From the NCBI RefSeq assembly GCF_900114435.1, contig NZ_FOZK01000002.1, positions 372,001 to 436,000 on the forward strand: a DNA stretch of 64,000 nucleotides, read 5' to 3'. This DNA is from Halomicrobium zhouii. GTDB taxonomy: Archaea > Halobacteriota > Halobacteria > Halobacteriales > Haloarculaceae. The notes below the pieces were generated by a model, which searched no databases, was not told the DNA's origin, and saw nothing but the letters and a program-made list of their open reading frames with translations. A program made the position numbers and the translations under genes. This document shows positions 9,305-18,047 of the stretch, one piece after another (position 1 is the first letter of the stretch; every line of letters begins with the position of its first letter).

Positions 9305-9616
9305 ATGGCTGACATGAACGGTAGCTCTACGACAGTTCCTTCCGTTTCTATCCATCGAGCCGCCCTTCAGGGATATCTTCTCGTCTTACTCGGGTTCCTG
9401 TTCGTCATCGAGAACGCGCTATCGGTGCTTACGGCCAGTGTGTCCGGTGCCCACGTCAGCGGTCTCGTCCTCGGTCTCTTCGGAATCGGAGGGGGTGTAC
9501 TCGGGTATTCCAGTCCCGAACGATTCCCTCGAGGGACCGAGCCCGCGCCGACCTATCTGTACGTTCTCGCTGGAGTAGCTACTGTTGCGTTCGTATTCTC
9601 GATACTCCTGATATAG
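9305..9616 (+). CDS. Small integral membrane protein
   Basis: 103 residues with three likely transmembrane helices (about 22-45, 50-68 and 83-103); the last ends at the C terminus (VAFVFSILLI). A short hydrophilic N terminus precedes the first. No catalytic motif or named domain is visible. It lies between two lipoprotein genes in the same orientation, separated by ordinary intergenic gaps, so operon membership is uncertain. Function unknown. Confidence 0.6.
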   Translation: MADMNGSSTTVPSVSIHRAALQGYLLVLLGFLFVIENALSVLTASVSGAHVSGLVLGLFGIGGGVLGYSSPERFPRGTEPAPTYLYVLAGVATVAFVFSILLI

Positions 9617-9849
9617 TAGGGCCAGGACGACTATCTCGCTCTCTGTTTTGTATTTGTATGTACTGAGTGGGTGTGCATGGCTGTATTGGCCGATTCTGGA
9701 ATCCTCCATTCGAAGAGGAGTCGTTGAGTCCCCCTGTTTTCTCCACGTCGTAGTCATCGTCGCTGGGAAGAGACACCAGGACGGGCACCAGCGAGTGCCT
9801 CACTTCCGCCCCCACAAAGCCCATTATCCTATTTCAGAAATCGACCGCT

Positions 9850-10845
9850 ATGAAATCGAGACGGTCCCTCCTCGCAGCCGCAGCTCCGCTGTTGGTTGGC
9901 GGCTGCATCGGTGATTCTCCGGGGTCGAATCGGTCGGCGACGCCGACGTCCGAGACGGCCCAGCGCTCTCTATCACCGACTGACGAGTCCGAGACATCAC
10001 CAGCAACCCCAGAGTGTATGCGTGGGTACAGGGTCTCCATTTCCCCGTTCGCACCGACCGAACAGCTCGTCACGGGATTTCGACCAGCACAGCAACGACT
10101 CGTCGATCGGATCGTTGCCGAAGACGGGGTCGTCCTCGAGACGTATGGCCAGCGACCGATACGGGACGAGCAATACACGCTCCGTGACGGCACGTACTAC
10201 CGGATCGACTACCAACAGACTGGGTCGGAGTCGGTCCCGGCGAAGACGGCCGATCTCTCCTGGGAGAACGGCCGGGAGGCGCCCGAAGACGAAACCGTCC
10301 TCACCTACGCTGACCTCCCTGCGGTCGACCAGCACGCGCTCGAATACCTGGTGCTCGGACCGGAGTACTCACGCGAAGGGCTCCCCGAACAGGGACTGGG
10401 TGTCGGTGACAGCCCAGCGCCGTACCCACAGGGCACTGCAGACTCCGAACTCGTCGGGGCAGGGACGACGTGGGTCGAGTGGGACGGCCGTGCGTATCGA
10501 GTGACCATCTCGACCGAGGACAGGACGAACACCCGACGGACCTTCGACTACACCGCGACTCGCGTCGCGGACTCGACGGAGTCGTTCAGCGCGTACGTTA
10601 CCGACCGGTATCTCACCGTTCTGGAGGATCTATCGACCGAAGAGCGGACGGTCCTCGAGGCGGCTATCGACGCTGGTGAGGACGGGGACTACGAGGACTG
10701 TAACGAACCCTCACCCGGCTACGAGCAACTGCGAGAACGGATGGACAGCATCTCCGACCTTCCAGACCCAGCCACCAACCACTGGTACGTTTCCTACGAG
10801 GGAGAGCGATACCTGCTCGAACTGTATAGTTTGACGCGAAGCTGA
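9850..10845 (+). CDS. Tat-type secreted lipoprotein, function unknown
   Basis: 331 residues from ATG 9850. The start MKSRRSLL, hydrophobic alanine-rich core and LLVGGC give a Tat lipoprotein signal. A Ser/Thr-rich spacer (25-55) is followed by a mature domain rich in Tyr and acidic residues. It includes a predicted beta-rich region (RDGTYYRIDYQQTG) and a closing WYVSYEGERYLLELYSL motif. Two Cys remain in the mature protein. Similar lipoproteins are common and uncharacterised in haloarchaea. The position next to other lipoproteins suggests local duplication or acquisition rather than a known pathway. Confidence 0.75.
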   Translation: MKSRRSLLAAAAPLLVGGCIGDSPGSNRSATPTSETAQRSLSPTDESETSPATPECMRGYRVSISPFAPTEQLVTGFRPAQQRLVDRIVAEDGVVLETYGQRPIRDEQYTLRDGTYYRIDYQQTGSESVPAKTADLSWENGREAPEDETVLTYADLPAVDQHALEYLVLGPEYSREGLPEQGLGVGDSPAPYPQGTADSELVGAGTTWVEWDGRAYRVTISTEDRTNTRRTFDYTATRVADSTESFSAYVTDRYLTVLEDLSTEERTVLEAAIDAGEDGDYEDCNEPSPGYEQLRERMDSISDLPDPATNHWYVSYEGERYLLELYSLTRS

Positions 10846-10986
10846 AAGAACGGTTGGCCCCGCCAATTCTACACGCCGTCGAGTTGGCAATCCACCATCT
10901 CTCGAGAGCGGATACTTCGATCACGGGGCAATCGACTACCAGTTTCGGGGCCTCGACAGGACGCGACCGCGAGAGACCCGAGAGCC

Positions 10987-11835
10987 CTAGAGCCAGTAGT
11001 AGACGAGTCCGGCGACGGCGACGACGAGGACGGCGCCGGCGAGCAAGAGTGTGGTCGGTGTACTCGACGGCGTGTCCGGTTCAGGCGTCACCGCACCGCC
11101 AGCCGTCGAGGTGTTCGTGGCGGTCGACGTCGGCGACGACGTGGCCGTCTCGTCCGGCGAATCGGTCTCGGTTCCGGCGTCACTCTCCGTCTCACTCTCC
11201 GTCGAATCGTCGTCGTCGGACGAATCATCGTCGGCAGTATCACCGTCCGACGAATCGCCGTCGGAGGAATCGTCGTCCGACGAGTCGCCGCCCGACGAAC
11301 CGCCGCTTCCGGCCGACGAGTCCTCGTCGGTCTCCGTCGGGGTGGCGGTCGCCTGGTCGCCGACGACGAGCGTCCGACCCTGCGTCTCGCCGACCGTGTA
11401 CGCCGACCCGTTCTCGTCGCCCAGCGCGCTCACGGACAGGGAGAGCCGGACGACACCGGCCTCGGCCGTCGCCACGGTGACCGTCGCGATACGGACGGGG
11501 CCGTCGTCGAGCGTCTCCATCCCGCTCGCGGCCAGCTGTGCGTCGCCACCACCGCTCGGGTGCTGGGAGTACGCCGGATCGCTGGGATAGGAGACGTTCT
11601 GGACGGTCGCGACGTCGGAGTCGTTCGTCGCGACCGTCGCGTCGAACGAGCCCACGCCGCCGCTGGCGTCCTCGACCACGACGTCGTAGGAGACAGTCGC
11701 ACCCGGTTCGACCGCTTCTGACTCGGGCGAGAGCATGACGTCGGTCGTGCCGCTCGCCGCGACGGAACCAGAGAGGACGAGGACCACGAAGCAGAGACCG
11801 ACCACCGATCCACCACCGGGGAGTGCGTCGAGCAT
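10987..11835 (-). CDS. Cohesin-domain cell-surface protein with C-terminal membrane anchor
   Basis: 282 residues. Signal peptide about 1-27; residues 30-160 match a cohesin-type beta-sandwich (VEPGATVSYDVVVEDASGGV, then an IATVTVAT strand and a closing VG-T-GRTLVVG strand). A long Ser/Asp/Thr linker (about 160-255) leads to a C-terminal hydrophobic helix (LLLAGAVLVVAVAGLVYYWL), so the domain should be displayed outside on a flexible stalk. The linker composition would suit glycosylation and high salt. The gene is divergent, across 68 bases, from a large protein carrying a type I dockerin, the usual binding partner of cohesins. I infer that the two form a surface-anchoring pair. Binding is not shown by sequence alone. 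Confidence 0.75.
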   Translation of the reverse strand: MLDALPGGGSVVGLCFVVLVLSGSVAASGTTDVMLSPESEAVEPGATVSYDVVVEDASGGVGSFDATVATNDSDVATVQNVSYPSDPAYSQHPSGGGDAQLAASGMETLDDGPVRIATVTVATAEAGVVRLSLSVSALGDENGSAYTVGETQGRTLVVGDQATATPTETDEDSSAGSGGSSGGDSSDDDSSDGDSSDGDTADDDSSDDDDSTESETESDAGTETDSPDETATSSPTSTATNTSTAGGAVTPEPDTPSSTPTTLLLAGAVLVVAVAGLVYYWL

Positions 11836-11903
11836 AGTTCCCTTCTGAATGGAATATTGTTAAATACACGTGTTTCGAGGATTGGTTCAACTGGTGTCAG
11901 TAG
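11836..11903. promoter_or_regulatory. Short divergent promoter region, cohesin gene and dockerin-toxin gene
   Basis: The 68 bases between the two start codons contain an AT-rich core (GAATATTGTTAAATACAC, about 11854-11871). On the minus strand GTATTTAAC lies about 26-34 bases before the cohesin ATG, fitting a TATA box for a leaderless transcript. The same AT-rich core is about 35-50 bases before the plus-strand ATG and may serve that gene too. Sharing one short control region suggests the two genes are expressed together. Confidence 0.5.
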
Positions 11904-14900
11904 ATGGGTGTGAGAGAACGGGGTCAGGGACGGGTGGAACTAGTGAGTGAACGACGACAACCGGTGCTCGCGCTGGTGCTGGCCGCGTTGCTGGTGACCA
12001 GCGCCGTCGTGGCGGGGGTCCCCGGTGGGGCGCTGGCAGCGGGCAACGACGCGACGACAGACGGGACGGTCACCCCTGGCTCGGCGGGGAACGCGGGTCC
12101 CGGAGCGGGTGCCGGGAACAGTCCGACCGACAGCGTCGTTGGGTCGGCACAGCCGACGGACCCCGACGGCGACGGGAACTACGAGGACGTCAACGGCGAC
12201 GGCACGTTCGACGTCGTCGACAGCCAGGCGCTACTCGCGCACCTGTCGTCGCCTGCCGTCCAGCGGAACGCCGCCAGCTACGACTTCACTGGCGACGGGC
12301 GCACGGACGTCAGCGACGTTCAGTGGCTCTACGTGCACGCGATCGATCCGGCGAGCGACGACGCCGACGGCGACGGGCTGAGCAACGAGGCGGAGATCGA
12401 ACTCGGGACGAACGCCTTCGCCGCCGACACGGACGACGACGGCATCGACGACTGGACGGAGACGAACGGCGGCGACCCGGTCGACACCGACGGTGACGGA
12501 ATCATCGACGCACGCGACGACGATAGCGACGGGGACCGGATCCCCGACCTCCGGGAGGGGACGAACGACACCGACGGCGACGGGACACCCGACTACCGGG
12601 ACCCCGACGACGACGGTGACGGAATCCCGACCCGTGTCGAGGCCCTCGACGGGGCGAACTTCACGCACGACGTCGATTTCGACGGGACGGTCAACTGGCG
12701 CGACACCGACGCCGACGGCGACGGGACGCCCGACGGCGTCGAGGGGACGAACGACACCGACGGCGACGGGATGCCCGACTACCTGGACAACGACCGGGAC
12801 AACGACGGGCTCCCGGACCACTACGAGCGTAACGTTACGGGCACCGACCCGACCAACAACGACAGCGACTCCAGCGAGGTCGCCTACGACGCCGCCGACA
12901 ACGGCGTCATCGACGGGATGGAGGACTTCGACAACGACACGCTCGGTGCCTATCGCGAGTACACGATCGGAACCGATCCTTTCGTCGCGGACACGGACGG
13001 TGACGGGCTGAGCGACGGCTTCGAACACCGTCACGAGGCGTTCGACCCGCTCGCTGCCGACACGAACGACGACGGGGTCGAAGACGGCGCCGGCGACCTG
13101 GACGACGACGGGCTGGACAACGCCGGCGAGGACGCCCACGGAACCCTCGTCGACCACAACGACACGGACAGGGACGGACTCGAGGACGGCCGCGAGGTCG
13201 ACCTCGGCACCGATCCGACGAAGGCGGACACGGACGACGACGGCCTGAACGACGCCGAGGAACTCGCCCTCGGGACCGACCCGCTGGACGAGGACACCGA
13301 CGGTGACGGGACGCTCGACGGCGAGGAGACCTTCGAGACGACGGCGACGGAGAACGAGACGGGCGCGACGGTGACCATGCGCGGGAGCGGGTCTCTCGCG
13401 GACGACGTCACGGTCGAGCCGAAGCCCACGTACTTCGCGGACCAGTCGGCCAGCGCCGGGCCCACGGTCCACGTCGTCAACCGGACCGACTTCGAGAACG
13501 CGACGGTCACCCTCCCGGTCGATAGCGCGATTCCGGATTCGGCGTCAGAGAACCTCTCCGTCTACAAGTGGAACGGGTCGGCGAACGACACCTGGTCGCC
13601 CGTCGAGACGACCATCGAGAACGGGACGGCGAGTGCGACAGTGGAGTCGTTCTCTTACTTCACCGTGCTGGACACCGAGAAGTGGACCGGTGCGGTCACG
13701 CTCGACGAGACCACCCGGCCCATCTCGCTCAACGGGACGCGCAACGTCACGTGCAGCGAGGCGTGCGACGTCCAGAACGAGTCGACGCTCATCCTCGGCG
13801 GGGAGCCGACCGCACAGAAGATCACGGTCGAACAGGGCGACCGCAGTTTCGAGGTCGTCCCCCTGAGCAACGGCGAGCGGATCGAGGAGTTCTACGACTA
13901 CGGCAACTCACAGATCAACTCGCCGCTCCCCATCTTCGAGAGCGACAAGAGTCAGCTGTTCTTCTGGTCGGGGCCGGAGGGGCTCAGTCTCGTGCTCCTG
14001 CACGACGAACCGAGTGACGGCTCCGGCGGCGCCGTCACGATGCGCTTCGACGGCCTGCCCCTGGGCCAGGGCAGCTGGGTGACGAAGGACGACCCGAACG
14101 ACTTCGTCAGCGATACCCACGCCAACTGGCACTGGAACGTCAAACGGACCGACGGCGGTGCGTTCCGCGGTGGGCTCACGAACGAGAGCGTTACCATCGA
14201 CCCGGCGTTCAACGACGCCGCCGAGGTGTCGCCACTCGACCCGGGGACACTCGAGGTGTGGCAGGTACTCACCGGTCGGGCGACCGACCCACGCAACGTC
14301 TCGCTGGACCAGGAGGAACCAGTCACCGTCCACGTCCCCGAGGCGCCCAGTTCGAACAGTTCCAGCGACACCGACGGCGACTCGGGGAGCGCCGCCTTCG
14401 ACTACGACCTGAGCGACGGGACCGACAGCGTCGTGGTCGCCTACCAGACGGAGCAGACGAACGTCGCGCCCGGGGCGACCGTCGAGGTGACCGGCGCGAA
14501 CGGCGAAACCGTCTCCGAAGATCTCAACATCGGGACCGTCGGGACTATCCAGGAAGCCGTCAACGTCTCCTCGCTGGCGGACGGGCCGGCGACGGTCAGG
14601 GTCCGCGCCGACGGCGTCAACCTCCGGGCGGAACTCGTCGGTCAGTCGACGTTCGACTCCGACGGCGACGGCATCCCCGACTCGATCGAAGAACAGACCT
14701 GGACGATGCCGAACGGGCCCGCGGAGACGTTCTCGACCGACCCCCACGACGCCGACACGGACGGTGACGGCGTCCCCGACGGCGAGGAGGTCCAGTTCAC
14801 GCGAACGGTCGAAGACGGCGAACTCGTCGTCGAACCGGTCGTCCGGTCGAACCCGACGAAGACCGACACGGACGGCGACGGACTGACCGACCGCGAGGAA

Positions 14901-17114
14901 CACGAGGGCTGGACGATCGGCGTCGCCCACGACCGAGGGCAGGCCGAGCGATACGCGAGCGCGAAAGCGGACTCCGACCGGAACGCGAACGCCGTCCTGA
15001 CCGAGATCAACGTCACCTCGAACCCGCTCGTCGCGGATTCGGACGAGGACGGCGTCGGCGACTTCACGGAGTTCCGCGACGGCACGAACCCCAACGACGC
15101 GGACACCGACGCCGACGGGATTCCGGACGGCGAGGAGTACGCGGAGAACCTCGACCCGGCGATCCACGACCACGAGGCGCCGGCCGTCCACCCCTACTCC
15201 GTCGAGGCAGACAATTTCCAGCGGACCAGCTACACGGTCTCCCTGGGCGTCTCCGACCCGAGCGGCTTCACGACGGTCGCCTTCTACAAGAAGGGTAAGC
15301 GACAGACGGAGATCACGGCCGTCGACACCACCGCCGAGACCTACAGCGGCGTCGACATCACCGTCGACCGCGGGTTCTTCGATTCGATCTTCGCCGGGGC
15401 GAGCGGGCTGTTCCGCCCGACGACGGTCGACGTGGAGACGACCGACGTCCACGGCAACGAGCGGCGCCAGGCGATCAAGGGGCCGGACACGTTCGGCCAG
15501 GCCGCGCGCGCCTACGACACCATACCGATCGACGCGGGCGAGACCGGGTTCGTCGGGCTGATGAGCTTCTCCTCGGGAACGACGACGGTGCTCGGTGAGA
15601 GTATCGTCGGCATCGTCGAGATGGTGACCAACCCCGGGAAGTTCGTCGATCAGATGGTCCAGCTGGGCCAGATGATCCTCGACAACCCGGCCATCATCAC
15701 GAAGCTCCCGGGGCTGATGGCCGACCAGATCCAGTCCCAGCACGAGACGCGCAACCCGTTCGACCGGGGTGACGAGCAGTACACCACCTTCGGTGGCGGC
15801 TGGTCGCTGGGATACGCAACCGGGACGGTTGCGCCGGCAGCGGCCTCGGGCGGCGGCAGCGTCGTCCAGAAGGGCCTGACCAAGTCGCGAAAACTCCAGC
15901 GACTCGTCGACGCCGCCGACTCCGCGACGCCGAGTCGCGTCCCGAACGGGGTGAAGCCGCACGTCCTGCGGGAGGCGGGCAAAGTCGACGACGCGCTGCC
16001 AGATACGAACGTCCGGACCGGCACACTGAGCGCGAAGCTCAACCGGATGCCCGGGCCCAAGCGGACCGAAGTCACCGAGCAGTTCGACGAACTCGACCCC
16101 CAGACGAAGCGGTATCTCGGCGAGACCGACGTCGACAATCCGGCGAGCAAATCGGCCGACCTGTTCCGCAACGCCGGGCCCGACGGACGCCGCGCGTTGA
16201 ACGACCTCGCCGACACCGACCGTGAGGCCGCCGACGCGCTGCTGGAGATGGACGACGCGGCGACGCAACGGCGGTTCGTCAAGGCCTACCAGCATGATGA
16301 GGTCGATGCCGACGAACTCTCGACGGCATTGAGGCGGTACGACGAACTGGACGCCAGCGGCAAAGACGCAGCCGACGATTTGCTTGCGTCCACCGGTGAC
16401 GACGGGTCGAAGTTGCTGGCCAACGCCGACGACGACACTGTCCGTATCCTCGCGGACGGTTCCGGTGACGTCGACCATTCCTTCCGCCGGGCAGTGGCTC
16501 GGGCAGCAGACAGCAATGCGATCGATTCCTACGCTCAACTGGACCGGGCAGTTCGACGATTCGATGATTTAGACGGTGACCGTGCAGACACGTTCCGTCG
16601 GCTAGCAGCAGACGATACGACGGGTGATTCTTGGCTTCGTGTCGCTGGTTCATCGGATATAGATAGCGACAGTGTCCGAAGAACGATCGACAGAGTCGAA
16701 GAAATCGAACACGGGTCCAGGGTCGAAAGATACAGAAAAGCCAGCGACGTTAATGATCGAGATTACGATTCGAGTACCGAAGATCCCTACACCGAGGGAA
16801 GTATTGTAGTCGAGTTCGAAACTACGGAAAAGATGAGGTTCGCCCGTGTCCACGGAGACTCGAATCAGGCTCGGTCCTGGATGTTCCGAGATCGAGGTGA
16901 AATCGAGGGGCTCTCTCCTGCCGAAATCAAAGAGAAGTATTCGCTACCAAATGAGCCGACATTTGTCTCTGACGTGGAGGTTCCTGAAGGGACGAGTGTG
17001 AGAACCGGTGATGTGGCTTCGAACTTCGGTGGCCGACAGGGTGCAACACAGTTCGAGCTGCTCGACCGACTCGATGCAAGTTCCTTCACCAACCCCAAGG
17101 AGTTGCCGCTATGA
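11904..17114 (+). CDS. Giant secreted dockerin / TSP3-repeat polymorphic toxin with pretoxin and C-terminal payload
   Basis: 1,736 residues. Sec signal about 18-46. Dockerin type I 86-148 with two 12-residue calcium loops of the form D-x-[NT]-G-D-G-x-x-D-x-x-D (95-106 and 127-138). Thrombospondin-3-like calcium repeats (DTDGDG/DDDGDGIPD type) fill about 150-480, and a second cluster lies near 915-1090. The region between is beta-rich with many N-glycosylation sequons. A hydrophobic segment (about 1215-1290) and WSLGYATGTVAPAAASGGG (near 1300) precede a helical pretoxin region (1301-1566), found again in three downstream cassettes. The last ~110 residues, lower in GC, form the payload (WMFRDRGEIEGLSPAEIKEK, then VPEGTSVRTGDV and a QFELLDR ending). 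This resembles a C-terminal module I recall from bacterial polymorphic toxins. It has no C-terminal anchor; the dockerin may attach it to the divergent cohesin protein. Its stop overlaps the next gene by 4 bases. Confidence 0.8.
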   Translation: MGVRERGQGRVELVSERRQPVLALVLAALLVTSAVVAGVPGGALAAGNDATTDGTVTPGSAGNAGPGAGAGNSPTDSVVGSAQPTDPDGDGNYEDVNGDGTFDVVDSQALLAHLSSPAVQRNAASYDFTGDGRTDVSDVQWLYVHAIDPASDDADGDGLSNEAEIELGTNAFAADTDDDGIDDWTETNGGDPVDTDGDGIIDARDDDSDGDRIPDLREGTNDTDGDGTPDYRDPDDDGDGIPTRVEALDGANFTHDVDFDGTVNWRDTDADGDGTPDGVEGTNDTDGDGMPDYLDNDRDNDGLPDHYERNVTGTDPTNNDSDSSEVAYDAADNGVIDGMEDFDNDTLGAYREYTIGTDPFVADTDGDGLSDGFEHRHEAFDPLAADTNDDGVEDGAGDLDDDGLDNAGEDAHGTLVDHNDTDRDGLEDGREVDLGTDPTKADTDDDGLNDAEELALGTDPLDEDTDGDGTLDGEETFETTATENETGATVTMRGSGSLADDVTVEPKPTYFADQSASAGPTVHVVNRTDFENATVTLPVDSAIPDSASENLSVYKWNGSANDTWSPVETTIENGTASATVESFSYFTVLDTEKWTGAVTLDETTRPISLNGTRNVTCSEACDVQNESTLILGGEPTAQKITVEQGDRSFEVVPLSNGERIEEFYDYGNSQINSPLPIFESDKSQLFFWSGPEGLSLVLLHDEPSDGSGGAVTMRFDGLPLGQGSWVTKDDPNDFVSDTHANWHWNVKRTDGGAFRGGLTNESVTIDPAFNDAAEVSPLDPGTLEVWQVLTGRATDPRNVSLDQEEPVTVHVPEAPSSNSSSDTDGDSGSAAFDYDLSDGTDSVVVAYQTEQTNVAPGATVEVTGANGETVSEDLNIGTVGTIQEAVNVSSLADGPATVRVRADGVNLRAELVGQSTFDSDGDGIPDSIEEQTWTMPNGPAETFSTDPHDADTDGDGVPDGEEVQFTRTVEDGELVVEPVVRSNPTKTDTDGDGLTDREEHEGWTIGVAHDRGQAERYASAKADSDRNANAVLTEINVTSNPLVADSDEDGVGDFTEFRDGTNPNDADTDADGIPDGEEYAENLDPAIHDHEAPAVHPYSVEADNFQRTSYTVSLGVSDPSGFTTVAFYKKGKRQTEITAVDTTAETYSGVDITVDRGFFDSIFAGASGLFRPTTVDVETTDVHGNERRQAIKGPDTFGQAARAYDTIPIDAGETGFVGLMSFSSGTTTVLGESIVGIVEMVTNPGKFVDQMVQLGQMILDNPAIITKLPGLMADQIQSQHETRNPFDRGDEQYTTFGGGWSLGYATGTVAPAAASGGGSVVQKGLTKSRKLQRLVDAADSATPSRVPNGVKPHVLREAGKVDDALPDTNVRTGTLSAKLNRMPGPKRTEVTEQFDELDPQTKRYLGETDVDNPASKSADLFRNAGPDGRRALNDLADTDREAADALLEMDDAATQRRFVKAYQHDEVDADELSTALRRYDELDASGKDAADDLLASTGDDGSKLLANADDDTVRILADGSGDVDHSFRRAVARAADSNAIDSYAQLDRAVRRFDDLDGDRADTFRRLAADDTTGDSWLRVAGSSDIDSDSVRRTIDRVEEIEHGSRVERYRKASDVNDRDYDSSTEDPYTEGSIVVEFETTEKMRFARVHGDSNQARSWMFRDRGEIEGLSPAEIKEKYSLPNEPTFVSDVEVPEGTSVRTGDVASNFGGRQGATQFELLDRLDASSFTNPKELPL
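15803..16600 (+). repeat. Pretoxin repeat, copy A (inside the full-length toxin gene)
   Basis: From GTCGCTGGGATACGC onward this tract is repeated at 20417-21210 and, from base 15859, at 22663-23160, with near-identity over several hundred bases (for example the stretch encoding VQKGLTKSRKLQRLVDAAD). It encodes the helical pretoxin part of the toxin. Identity ends where the payloads diverge, as expected of a recombination tract that lets downstream payloads replace the expressed one. Confidence 0.85.
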
Positions 17115-17446
17115 CTGAAATTTCTGCGAGCGGGAATACTCTTCAGATTGGGAATCAGACTGTCGAATTTGAGTACGGTATTGATGATCTAGTGCAGCTA
17201 AACGGGATAATCGTGGTTCTGTTGAACATCCCGACTGGAGAAACGAATAACCGCAACGTCATTGGGCTTGATCAGAATGGCTCAATCCGTTGGCGAATCG
17301 AAGAACTAGATTCCGAGAGGACTGATAAACCATACGTCGAGATTGACATTACCAACGGTGAACTTGTTGCAGATAATTGGATGGGTGTTCAGGCAATTGT
17401 AGACATAGATACCGGTGCAGTCAAAGATACGAAACTAACGAAGTAG
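17111..17446 (+). CDS. Probable immunity protein for the toxin's C-terminal payload
   Basis: 111 residues, translationally coupled to the toxin gene (ATGA overlap). It is small, has no signal peptide or membrane span, is acidic and should stay in the cytosol. The pattern VVVLLNIPTGE, NVIGLDQNGSIRWRIEE, ADNWMG and a terminal IDTGAVKDTKLTK matches a small protein family I remember encoded beside bacterial polymorphic toxins, where the same closing motif (DxxTGxx.. to F/LTK) is the natural C terminus. Overlap, size and GC drop relative to the toxin body all fit an immunity role. The assignment is by context and remembered pattern, not by search. Confidence 0.65.
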   Translation: MTEISASGNTLQIGNQTVEFEYGIDDLVQLNGIIVVLLNIPTGETNNRNVIGLDQNGSIRWRIEELDSERTDKPYVEIDITNGELVADNWMGVQAIVDIDTGAVKDTKLTK

Positions 17447-17590
17447 GTATCTCAGCTGTATTGGGACCCCGAGACGAGGCATATCGAAGGTACGTGCAAG
17501 GGAGATGGCGTTACGCATCTCTACAACCCGGATACCGGCAACAACGTTATTCTGGATCCAGATGGAAAATTCACCTTCGAGTGGAAGTGA
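17447..17590 (+). pseudogene. In-frame coding-like extension after the immunity stop codon
   Basis: Directly after the TAG of the immunity gene (17444-17446) the same frame stays open for 47 codons to TGA 17588-17590. The translation is protein-like, for example QLYWDPETRHIEG and LYNPDTGNNVILDPDGKF, ending FEWK. It has no start codon of its own. Because the 111-residue product already ends in a family-typical way, I favour a fragment of another immunity-type gene joined here by recombination. Stop-codon readthrough giving a 159-residue protein is the alternative. Confidence 0.45.
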
Positions 17591-17734
17591 GAAAATCCCG
17601 GAGACAGCACCTGATTCCACCGGAGACTTGAGTTAACCGCAGCGAGGAATTCGCTGCTGATCTATCTCAATTAAAGTCAGTTGGTTCGGATTGATACGCA
17701 CAAGATACACTGGATCTGAAGGAAACGATATACC

Positions 17735-18046
17735 ATGGACGATGACCAAATGATTCCGCTCGATCTCAGCGAGAGCGAGGCACTCGTGATGTTAGAATGG
17801 TTGGACCGGCTGGAAGAACCGGAGAATCTCGATGGTTTGCCTCCGTTTGAGTCTGCCGCACTGCGATTGCGCTGGGATCTAGAGGCCATGCTGGAGTCGG
17901 CGCATCCATACGTATTCGCCTCGGATTACGAGTCGCGACTTGAGACGGCAATCGACGAGGTTCGTGACGAAACTACCCCAGAGGACTGCGTCGAAGACGC
18001 GACACAGAGACGGCCGACTGCTGGGCCACCGACACCGGTTAACTGA
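17735..18046 (+). CDS. Orphan immunity-like small protein
   Basis: 103 residues with no signal or membrane span. The pattern SESEALVMLEWLDRLEE, then ALRLRWDLEAMLES and a closing YESRLETAIDEVRDE, resembles a small helical family commonly found beside bacterial polymorphic toxins, in which the conserved core ends near the VRD motif. Here about 22 residues of proline- and threonine-rich sequence follow, perhaps read-on into non-homologous DNA after truncation. No payload gene directly precedes it, so it may be an orphan immunity gene left after loss of its toxin. GC is lower than in neighbouring housekeeping genes. Confidence 0.5.
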   Translation: MDDDQMIPLDLSESEALVMLEWLDRLEEPENLDGLPPFESAALRLRWDLEAMLESAHPYVFASDYESRLETAIDEVRDETTPEDCVEDATQRRPTAGPPTPVN

Positions 18047-18047
18047 C

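Noticed and set aside
12500-13350. Short-period DNA repeats as a possible CRISPR or satellite
   Set aside because: The periodicity follows the D-x-D-x-D-G calcium-repeat protein code with variable spacing and no identical repeats with unique spacers.
12231-13472. A 413-codon antisense open frame
   Set aside because: Shadow of the thrombospondin-3-like repeats (regular GACGGCGACGG on the other strand gives Val-rich nonsense).
13908-16538. An 876-codon open frame antisense to the toxin gene
   Set aside because: It mirrors the GAC/GTC-rich codons of the toxin gene, shows monotonous Val/Arg/Gly/Asp composition and no domain; the opposite strand has signal peptide, dockerin and calcium repeats.
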